64,000 bases of DNA from Pedobacter sp. BAL39 (GTDB lineage Bacteria; Bacteroidota; Bacteroidia; Sphingobacteriales; Sphingobacteriaceae): assembly GCF_000170795.1 (NCBI RefSeq), contig NZ_ABCM01000003.1, positions 124,001-188,000 of the forward strand, read 5' to 3'. The first letter of the stretch is position 1. Each line of letters opens with the position of its first letter. Below the pieces are notes generated by a model, which saw nothing but the letters and a program-made list of their open reading frames with translations, was not told the origin of the DNA and did not search any database. Made by a program: the position numbers and the translations under genes. This document shows positions 26,601 to 34,397 of the stretch, piece by piece.

Positions 26601-29600
26601 ATGACTTTTTATGAGCTTATCAGGCACCGGTGTTTCGCCGTCGTGCCGGGTCAATTAATTCGTGTTATGAAGTTAACCACAATCTTAATGACAGTTTTCT
26701 TTCTGAACGCCAGCGCCTTTGTGAAAGCGCAGAAGATCACTTATATCAGAAATGGTACAACTGTCAGTCAGGTATTTAAGGAAATCAAAAAACAAACTGG
26801 TTACAACGTCTTCTGGCCTTCCGAAAAATTCGATGCTGAACGGAAAGTGTCGGTATCCTTTAGTCAGTCTTCACTGGATGATGTACTCCGGTATTTGCTG
26901 CGCGACAGGGCACTGAGTTATGACATTAAGGCGCAGACCATCGTGATTTTTGCTGCCAAACCGGAAAGTACAAGCCAGGTACAGTCCGCAGATACCCTGA
27001 AGGTCATCACAGGGAAAGTTACAGATATCAAGGGGGCTGCGCTACCGGGAATCGGTATCAAATATAAAGAAGGTAACATCGCTACCACAACGAACGGGGA
27101 GGGACAATACACCATCAAAGTACCCAACCGCGGTTCCCTGATTTTTTCTTATATCGGCTTTGCGAGTCAGGAAATACTTGTTGCCGGCAAACAGGTGGTC
27201 AACGTCCAGATGATTGAAAAACAGGAAGACCTGACCGAGGTGGTAGTGGTAGGGTATGGAACACAAAAACGAAAAGACCTGATATCGGCGGTTTCCTCCA
27301 TTAAAGGGAAAGACCTCGAAAATCTCCCTGTCGCCACGCCACAGTCGCTGATCCAGGGACGTGCCTCAGGCGTGCAGGTGGTGCAGAACTCCGGAGCTCC
27401 TGGAAGTGCAGTCACTGTAAGGATCCGTGGTACCACTTCAATAAATGCCGGGAATGACCCCTTATATATTGTGGATGGAATACCAGTAGAGTCCGGATCA
27501 CTGAACAGCATCTCCCTCTCAGGCAGTCAGACTTCAGCGCTTTCTGCAATCAGTTCTGATGACATTGAATCTATGGAGATCCTTAAAGATGCCGGTGCGC
27601 TGGCAATTTATGGTTCCCGTGCAGCAAATGGGGTGGTGCTCATCACCACGAAACATGGTAAAAAGGGAATAACGTCTTATAACTTCAACTATTACACCGG
27701 TTTCCAAAAAGACAATAAAGGTTCAAGAATTAAACTGATGGACAACCAGCAGTCCATCGACCTGATCCAGGAGGGCCGGGCAAATGCGCTCGCCGATGGA
27801 GTGACGTCTGTATATGGGTTTTTACTTCCTGCACCGGATGGCACCACCTACAATACCAACTGGCAGGACGCATTGTTCCGTACGGCACCGATCTCCAACT
27901 ACGAGTTTTCAGTAAGAGGAGGGGAGAACAAACTTCGCTTTGCACTAAGTGGAAGTTACCTCGATCAGGATGGCATCATCATCGCCTCAGGTTATAAAAG
28001 AGGTACAGGAAGGATCAATCTTGATTATGATGCCACAGAAAAACTGAAGTTTGGTACAAACTTCTCTCTTTCCAGATATACCAATAACCGTGTTCCAACA
28101 GAAGACGGCGCGCTTTCAGTGCTACAGGTAGCGTTGAAGAAGTCTCCCTCCATGCCGATTTATAATGCTGATGGGTCCTACTTCAATAATGACGTCTCCG
28201 GTTTTATCAATCCGGTGGCTTTTGCCAGCAAGATCAAGTATCAAAATGAAGTTTCTTCGCTAATTGGCAACCTTTACGGCCAGTATGATATCCTTTCGGG
28301 ATTAAACATCAGGTCTACAGTAGGTTTAAACTATGCTTCTGTGGTGGATCAGTATTTTCAGCCTTCTGACGCCATGAGGAATGGGGTGGCCAGCGGACAG
28401 GCTTTTTCTTCCCGTGTAGATGGATGGATCAACGAGAACACACTCAACTACAGCAAACAGCTCGGAAAGCACAACCTTTCCGGGGTATTGGGTTACAGTC
28501 AGCAGCAGCGTAGTTCTTTTGCCATTAATGCTGCGGGAACACAATTTGCTTCCAATAACATTTCTACACTCAATGCGGCGGGGCTTCCCACAACCGCCTC
28601 TTCCAGCAACTCATCGTATGGGCTTTCATCAGCATTTGCCAGGATTGGTTACGCTTATGCTGATAAATATCTGCTGGAGGCTACCGCAAGGCGCGATGGG
28701 TCCTCACGATTTGGCGAAAACCAGAAGTATGCCGTGTTTCCGGCACTTTCTGCTGCCTGGAGAATCTCAAATGAGGAGTTCTGGGATAAAACCGGTATCG
28801 TCAACGATTTTAAAATCAGGGGAAGTCTGGGTAAAACCGGCAACCAGACGATTGGTGATTATACTGCACAAGGACAGTATACCACAGGTGCGGGATACCT
28901 GGGCCAAAGCGGTATTTACTTAAACATTCTGCCAAACCCGGACCTTACCTGGGAAACTACACTACAGTACAATGCTGGTCTCGATCTTTCACTATGGAAC
29001 TCCAGGGTGACACTGAATGTGGATGCTTACGTTAAAAACACATCGAATTTATTGCTGAATGTGCCGCTGCCAAATAGTTCCGGTTTTGGCTCAGTATTGC
29101 GCAACATCGGTTCTACACAAAATAAGGGCCTGGAGTTCGGCCTAAATACCATTAACATCGAAACTGATGCCCTAAGCTGGAGCAGTAATTTTAACATTTC
29201 CTTTAATAGAAATAAGGTGACAAAGCTGTACGGCGATGATGGTAACATCATCAACGGCTCAGGTCAGGGCTTGTCGGGCTCGCTGGTATCTTATAGTATT
29301 CTTGAGGTAGGACAGCCGATTGGCAGTTTCTTCGGATGGAGGCATTCAGGTGTGTACAGTAATTCTACCGACAATACCGCTCAGATCAGGAATGCCAGCG
29401 TAGGCACCAACAACTACCTTTTCAAAGGTGGCGACCTCATCTTTCAAGACCTCAATAACAATGGCGTGATCGACAATGAAGACCGCTCCATCATCGGGAA
29501 CGCACAGCCTAAGTTTACCGGAGGGTTTACCAATAACCTGAAATACAAAAGTTTTGATCTGAATATCCTCATGACCTTCAGCTACGGTAATGACATCCTG

Positions 29601-30005
29601 AACGGAACACGTTATGCCGCGGAATCGGCTACAGGATTTGTGGGCGCCAAATCATTGCTCAACAGGTGGAGGAATGAAGGGGATGTGACCGATATTCCTA
29701 AAGTAAATTACGCCGATCCTGCGGGCAACCGGAGGTTTTCTAACAGGTGGCTCGAAGACGGGTCTTACCTTCGCGCAAAAACGGTCACCCTTGGCTATCA
29801 GTTGCCGAAATCACTGATCGCAAAAGCGAGCATGAAAACCTGCAGGGTATATGTCAGCGCACAAAACTTATTTACCATAACCAATTACACCGGTTATGAC
29901 CCTGAGGCCAGTTCTTTTAACTCCCAGGTTACTCAAATTGGTATCGATCAGGGCACTTATCCGCAATATCGGGCAGTGACCTTCGGCGCAAGTGTTGGAT
30001 TCTAA
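26601..30005 (+). CDS. susC: SusC/RagA-family TonB-linked outer-membrane receptor
   Basis: Outer-membrane TonB-dependent glycan importer, about 1134 residues. A signal segment (MKLTTILMTVFFLNASAFVKAQ) begins at an internal ATG (26667). The frame also opens at a GTG (26565); the ATG at 26601 is chosen as a compromise. Order: STN domain (for FecR signalling), carboxypeptidase-like beta domain (GKVTDIKGAALPGIGIKY), SusC linker (VVVVGYGTQKRKDLISAVSS), plug with IRGTTSINAGNDPLYIVDG, and barrel ending ...AVTFGASVGF. The presence of STN fits control by the sigma/FecR pair upstream. Confidence 0.94.
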   Translation: MTFYELIRHRCFAVVPGQLIRVMKLTTILMTVFFLNASAFVKAQKITYIRNGTTVSQVFKEIKKQTGYNVFWPSEKFDAERKVSVSFSQSSLDDVLRYLLRDRALSYDIKAQTIVIFAAKPESTSQVQSADTLKVITGKVTDIKGAALPGIGIKYKEGNIATTTNGEGQYTIKVPNRGSLIFSYIGFASQEILVAGKQVVNVQMIEKQEDLTEVVVVGYGTQKRKDLISAVSSIKGKDLENLPVATPQSLIQGRASGVQVVQNSGAPGSAVTVRIRGTTSINAGNDPLYIVDGIPVESGSLNSISLSGSQTSALSAISSDDIESMEILKDAGALAIYGSRAANGVVLITTKHGKKGITSYNFNYYTGFQKDNKGSRIKLMDNQQSIDLIQEGRANALADGVTSVYGFLLPAPDGTTYNTNWQDALFRTAPISNYEFSVRGGENKLRFALSGSYLDQDGIIIASGYKRGTGRINLDYDATEKLKFGTNFSLSRYTNNRVPTEDGALSVLQVALKKSPSMPIYNADGSYFNNDVSGFINPVAFASKIKYQNEVSSLIGNLYGQYDILSGLNIRSTVGLNYASVVDQYFQPSDAMRNGVASGQAFSSRVDGWINENTLNYSKQLGKHNLSGVLGYSQQQRSSFAINAAGTQFASNNISTLNAAGLPTTASSSNSSYGLSSAFARIGYAYADKYLLEATARRDGSSRFGENQKYAVFPALSAAWRISNEEFWDKTGIVNDFKIRGSLGKTGNQTIGDYTAQGQYTTGAGYLGQSGIYLNILPNPDLTWETTLQYNAGLDLSLWNSRVTLNVDAYVKNTSNLLLNVPLPNSSGFGSVLRNIGSTQNKGLEFGLNTINIETDALSWSSNFNISFNRNKVTKLYGDDGNIINGSGQGLSGSLVSYSILEVGQPIGSFFGWRHSGVYSNSTDNTAQIRNASVGTNNYLFKGGDLIFQDLNNNGVIDNEDRSIIGNAQPKFTGGFTNNLKYKSFDLNILMTFSYGNDILNGTRYAAESATGFVGAKSLLNRWRNEGDVTDIPKVNYADPAGNRRFSNRWLEDGSYLRAKTVTLGYQLPKSLIAKASMKTCRVYVSAQNLFTITNYTGYDPEASSFNSQVTQIGIDQGTYPQYRAVTFGASVGF

Positions 30006-30016
30006 ACTCAAATGAA

Positions 30017-31417
30017 ATGAAAATTAACAATATACTTTTGCTCCTCGTTTTTTGTATGGCGTCCATCTCCTGTAAAAAGGTGACTGAGCAGATACCGGGC
30101 AGCATTATCACTCCCCAGAATTTCTACAAAACGGCATCTGATGCCGACAATGCCATCAATGGCTGTTACGATGCCCTGCAAAGCAGTCCGACTAACATGG
30201 AGTTATGGGGCGACGGTAGGGCCGACCTGCTGGCTGCGACGGACCGCTCTGGCTCTACAGACCTGCAGGTTGCCAGCGGCAACGTTTCCTCTAATAGCGG
30301 ATATGCGAGTTGGAGTGCGCTCTATGGTGGTATCAACCGCTGTAACAGCGTCATCAAAAATGTCCCTGGCATCAATGATGCGGCACTTGATGGTCGCAGG
30401 GACCGGATTATGGGCGAAGCTTACTTCTTACGTGCCTTATTTTACTTTTACCTGGCGCGGACTTTTGAAAATGCGCCGCTGATACTCGCACCTTATGAAA
30501 ACCTGTCTGCAGACTTTTATCCCGCGACAAGTAACCGCGCCGCGATATTTGCCCAGATTGAGTCCGACCTCAAAACAGCGGAGCCGCTGGTTCCGGACCT
30601 TCCATTTGGCAATACACTGGAAAATAAAGGGAAGACCACAAAAGCTGCGATCCGTAGCCTCATGGCTGATCTTTATCTATGGCAAAAGAAGTACAGGGAA
30701 GCTGCTGATGCTGCGGAACTGGTGATCAACAGTCCGGCAAGATATTCCCTTGTTGCGGGTGCAAGTTTTGGCAGTGTGTTTACCGCCAAAAATGCGACGG
30801 AATCCATCCTGGAACTGCAATTCAACTATTCCTACCAGGAGGGCAACAACAATGGCCTGACCGATTTATTTCTGCCGCTCGGCGGAACAATTACCGCCGG
30901 TAACTTGCGTTACCAGCCTTCTGCGGCGCTTTTGGCTGCTTTGCCTGCAAACGACAACAGGGCATCGGCAACCTATAAAAATACGGGCACCACACCTGCG
31001 CCTTTCCGTGATCCTAATATTACCTATATTGCAAAATATCCCGGAACAACCGTCGGTAATGTCCTGTACATGGACGCCAACTTCATCATCTACCGACTTG
31101 CAGAAATCATTTTATTCAGAGCTGAAGCCTTAAACGAACTTGGGCAGTTCGATGATGCAAAAAAACTGTTGAATCAAATCAGAACAAGGGCAGGCATTGG
31201 CAATACTACAGCGACTACTCAGGCAGAACTCCGTCTGGAAATTGAAACTGAAAGGTTCAGAGAGCTGGCTTATGAAGGCAAAAGGTATTATGACCTGGTA
31301 CGCACCGGCAGGTATGCCGCTGTAACCGGAAATACTGATGCCAACTGGCTCAGATGGCCGCTGCCGGCGGGAGAAATTACCAGAAACAGAAACTTAGTTC
31401 AAAACGAAGGCTATTAA
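30017..31417 (+). CDS. susD: SusD/RagB-family surface glycan-binding lipoprotein
   Basis: 466-residue lipoprotein (lipobox ASISC, Cys about 19) that caps the SusC pore. SusD family features: DADNAINGCYDAL near residue 42, GEAYFLRALFYFYLAR near 132 (TPR core), and C-terminal ETERFRELAYEGKRYYDLVR, the conserved SusD tail. Eleven bases after susC, so cotranscribed. Ligand identity cannot be read from the sequence. Confidence 0.94.
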   Translation: MKINNILLLLVFCMASISCKKVTEQIPGSIITPQNFYKTASDADNAINGCYDALQSSPTNMELWGDGRADLLAATDRSGSTDLQVASGNVSSNSGYASWSALYGGINRCNSVIKNVPGINDAALDGRRDRIMGEAYFLRALFYFYLARTFENAPLILAPYENLSADFYPATSNRAAIFAQIESDLKTAEPLVPDLPFGNTLENKGKTTKAAIRSLMADLYLWQKKYREAADAAELVINSPARYSLVAGASFGSVFTAKNATESILELQFNYSYQEGNNNGLTDLFLPLGGTITAGNLRYQPSAALLAALPANDNRASATYKNTGTTPAPFRDPNITYIAKYPGTTVGNVLYMDANFIIYRLAEIILFRAEALNELGQFDDAKKLLNQIRTRAGIGNTTATTQAELRLEIETERFRELAYEGKRYYDLVRTGRYAAVTGNTDANWLRWPLPAGEITRNRNLVQNEGY

Positions 31418-31427
31418 CATCACAATC

Positions 31428-31913
31428 ATGAGCTCATTAAAAAATATACAATCACTTTTCATCGCAATTATGGCCTTTCTGCTGATTGCTGGCTGTAAAG
31501 AGGACGAGGATTATCAGCCAATACCTGATATTGTTTACGTCACTTCTACCGCGGTTACCGGAACAGGCACTGCTGCAGCCACCACCTTGCCGTCCTCAGT
31601 GTCAGGCAAGGTTTCTGTAAGTCCGGCGACTGCCCGGGTGTACGTGAATACCTTAAAAGATAACGATGTAACGGTTACCTATACGTTAGCCGGTACTGCA
31701 GTAGCGGGAACAAACTATACCCGACCAAGTCCGCTAAGTGTTGTTATCCCCGCAGGAAAGTGGTATGCTGATATTCAAATACCGGTGATCAATGCGCCGC
31801 TGACAGGAAACAAAACGATCGTCATTGCGCTCGTCACTGCCAGCAACGATACGCAGATCGGCCTGGGCACCGACCGCAATTATAAGATATTTACCTACAC
31901 GCTGACCAACTAA
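31428..31913 (+). CDS. PUL lipoprotein, Calx-beta-like
   Basis: 161-residue lipoprotein with lipobox LLIAGC (Cys about 23). The mature part is a single beta-sandwich-like domain with the pattern TYTLAGTAVAGTNYT ... LSVVIPAGKWYADIQIPV, which resembles Calx-beta repeats and the DUF4843/DUF1735-type lipoproteins that accompany SusCD pairs. Likely surface-exposed and auxiliary to glycan binding (inference). Ten bases after susD. Confidence 0.8.
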   Translation: MSSLKNIQSLFIAIMAFLLIAGCKEDEDYQPIPDIVYVTSTAVTGTGTAAATTLPSSVSGKVSVSPATARVYVNTLKDNDVTVTYTLAGTAVAGTNYTRPSPLSVVIPAGKWYADIQIPVINAPLTGNKTIVIALVTASNDTQIGLGTDRNYKIFTYTLTN

Positions 31914-31933
31914 CAGATCGCTGACCTAAACAA

Positions 31934-32719
31934 ATGAATATGAACAGAAGGCAACTTGTTAAAAATGGATTGGTAACGATAGCTTCGGCTGTTGTTACCA
32001 GTCCTTTACTTGCCATTACTTCTCATTCAGGAAATGATGATCATCAACGAACTGCTGCTGCTGCAAGTGAGCGCAACAATGATCAGGTCATCAATGCCGG
32101 AATTGGAGGTAACAATACCGTCGACCTGCTGAAAAGAATCGATAAGGACTGTCTGATGCATGATCCGGCATTAACGATATTGATGGTGGGCACAAACGAC
32201 ATGAACAGCGTAAAACATGTCCCACTCGAACAATATAAAACCAACCTGGAGACGCTGGCAAAGAAAATCAGAAAATCAGGGAGTAAACTGCTGATGATGA
32301 CGATCCTTCCTGCTTATGAACCCTATTTACTGACGCGGCACCCTGCTGCTTTTTATCAGCCAGAGGGGGTAACAGTACGGCGTAGTCAAGTAAACAAAGT
32401 AATCCGGGAGGTCGCAGCGAAATATAAAGCGGCATTGCTGGACATGGAGCTGCGGTTCCTGGCCATCGGCAAAGTGGGGACAGATCAGGACTCCCTGATC
32501 CAAAATGAAGCGAATTCAAATAAAACGGATGGCATCCACCCGACAGCAAATGGCTACCGCTTTATCGGCCTCAGCGTGTATGACTATATTGTTGACTATC
32601 AGCTGCCAACAAGCAACATCGTATGTTTTGGAGACAGCATCACACACGGAGATGGGTCCATCGACCGTAACAGTTATCCCGCATTCCTCAACAAGTTATT
32701 AAACCAGAAAGCCTTATGA
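31934..32719 (+). CDS. SGNH/GDSL hydrolase with circularly permuted block order
   Basis: Probable exported carbohydrate esterase or lipase of the SGNH superfamily, 261 residues. The N-terminus NRRQLVKNGLVTIASA looks like a Tat or Sec signal. The mature protein begins with block II (NAGIGGN, residues 54-60), block III (VGTND, 85-89) and block V with the catalytic Asp and His (DGIHP, Asp199 and His202), while block I with the nucleophile serine (FGDSITHGDG, Ser235) is at the C-terminus. In ordinary members block I comes first. The C-terminal tail SYPAFLNKLLNQKAL is what normally leads into block II, so the two natural ends appear joined and a new break opened before block II. All catalytic residues are kept. 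The stop overlaps the next ATG. Confidence 0.85.
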   Translation: MNMNRRQLVKNGLVTIASAVVTSPLLAITSHSGNDDHQRTAAAASERNNDQVINAGIGGNNTVDLLKRIDKDCLMHDPALTILMVGTNDMNSVKHVPLEQYKTNLETLAKKIRKSGSKLLMMTILPAYEPYLLTRHPAAFYQPEGVTVRRSQVNKVIREVAAKYKAALLDMELRFLAIGKVGTDQDSLIQNEANSNKTDGIHPTANGYRFIGLSVYDYIVDYQLPTSNIVCFGDSITHGDGSIDRNSYPAFLNKLLNQKAL

Positions 32720-34377
32720 TCAGAATTGGAACATTACTGACCTTTCTCCTGCTTACACTATTCTGGCAGGGGAGCCCAGCAAATACAGGACAGAAAAATT
32801 ATACGGCAGACATCATCATTTATGGCGGTACCCCGGCAGCCATTACCGCTGCTGTACAAGCTTCGAAGATGGGAAAGAAGGTCATTGTGGTCTCTCCGGA
32901 TCTTCATCTGGGGGGCATGTCTTCCTCGGGGCTCGGCTTTACAGATACCGGCAACAAATCAGTAATCGGCGGACTGGCGCGTGAGTTTTACCATCGTGTG
33001 TACCTCCACTACAGTCGCGATAGTGCCTGGGTATGGCAGAAGCGGTCTGAATACGGCAACAAGGGCCAGGGAACACCGGCCATTGACGGTGCCGACCGCA
33101 CCATGTGGATCTTCGAACCTCATGTAGCGGAACGCATTATGGAAGATTTTGTAAGAGAAAACAAACTGGTAGTGTACCGTAATGAATGGCTGGACAGGAA
33201 AAATGGGCTGATTATGAAAGACGGGAACATCAAATCCATGTCTACCTTGAGTGGCAAGAAGTTCAGCGCCAAGGTTTTTATTGATGCAACGTATGAAGGA
33301 GACCTTATGGCAGCAGCCAAAGTAAGCTACCACATTGGCCGTGAGGCAAACAGCCAATATGGAGAGCAGTGGAACGGTGTTCAGAAAGGTGTGTTTCAGC
33401 ATGATCACCATTTTAAGGCGGCCGTAGATCCTTACCGCATTGCCGGTGATAAAAGCAGTGGGTTGCTTGCCGGTATTTCCGGCGATCTTCCTCCTGAGAA
33501 CGGAACGGCTGACGCAAAACTGCAGGCCTACTGTTACCGGATGTGCCTTACGGATAAGCCAGACAACAGGATTGCATTTTCCAAACCTGACAACTACCAG
33601 CCTGAACATTACGAGCTGCTGACGAGGGTATTCCGGCAGGGCTGGAGAGATCTCTTCAATAAGTACGACGCCATTCCAAACCGCAAAACGGATGTCAATA
33701 ACCATGGTCCTTTCAGCACTGATTTTATAGGGATGAATTACGATTACCCCGAAGCGTCTTATGAGCGTAGAAGAGAAATCGTCAAAGCGCATGAAGATTA
33801 TCAAAAAGGACTGATGTATTTTATGGCAAATGATGCGTCTGTACCCTCCGACCTCCAAAAGAAGCTTCAGCAATGGGGATTATCTAAAGACGAATTCCGG
33901 GATAATGAAGGCTGGCCTTATCAGCTTTATATCAGGGAAGCCAGGCGTATGGTTGGCGGTTATGTAGTCACTGAAAGTGACGTGCTGGGAAAAAAGACAG
34001 TTCCTCATCCTGTGGGGATGGGATCCTACGCGCTGGATTCCCACAATGTACAACGATACGTTACTGCCGAGGGATATGTGCAGAACGAAGGGGATATCGG
34101 TGTAAAGGCCCCACGTCCCTACGGTATTTCCTATGAGGCTCTGGTACCGGGAAAAGAAGAATGTAAAAATCTGCTGGTGCCGGTCTGTTTGTCTGCCTCT
34201 CACATTGCCTATGGTTCTGTGCGTATGGAGCCAGTGTTTATGATCCTCGGGGAATCTGCAGCCACAGCGGCATCCCTTGCAATTGACGGCCGTATCCCGG
34301 TTCACGAAGTCAAATATGAACTGTTAAAAGAATTATTATTGAAACAAAAGCAGCAACTGACGCTACTTAATGAATAG
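32716..34377 (+). CDS. FAD-dependent oxidoreductase (PF12831 type) of polysaccharide locus
   Basis: 553 residues with a signal sequence (LLTFLLLTLFWQGSPANTG) and then a Rossmann FAD site DIIIYGGTPAAITAAVQASKMGKKVIVV (starts about residue 31) and GGMSSSGLGFTDTG. This matches the PF12831 family of FAD-dependent oxidoreductases often encoded in Bacteroidota glycan loci, whose substrate is usually unknown (some are described as xanthan-lyase-associated). Its export with FAD would need a Tat or FAD-assembly route; the signal shows no clear twin arginine. Starts inside the SGNH stop codon, so translation is coupled. Confidence 0.88.
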   Translation: MIRIGTLLTFLLLTLFWQGSPANTGQKNYTADIIIYGGTPAAITAAVQASKMGKKVIVVSPDLHLGGMSSSGLGFTDTGNKSVIGGLAREFYHRVYLHYSRDSAWVWQKRSEYGNKGQGTPAIDGADRTMWIFEPHVAERIMEDFVRENKLVVYRNEWLDRKNGLIMKDGNIKSMSTLSGKKFSAKVFIDATYEGDLMAAAKVSYHIGREANSQYGEQWNGVQKGVFQHDHHFKAAVDPYRIAGDKSSGLLAGISGDLPPENGTADAKLQAYCYRMCLTDKPDNRIAFSKPDNYQPEHYELLTRVFRQGWRDLFNKYDAIPNRKTDVNNHGPFSTDFIGMNYDYPEASYERRREIVKAHEDYQKGLMYFMANDASVPSDLQKKLQQWGLSKDEFRDNEGWPYQLYIREARRMVGGYVVTESDVLGKKTVPHPVGMGSYALDSHNVQRYVTAEGYVQNEGDIGVKAPRPYGISYEALVPGKEECKNLLVPVCLSASHIAYGSVRMEPVFMILGESAATAASLAIDGRIPVHEVKYELLKELLLKQKQQLTLLNE

Positions 34378-34397
34378 CTGATCCTTGATTTAATTAT

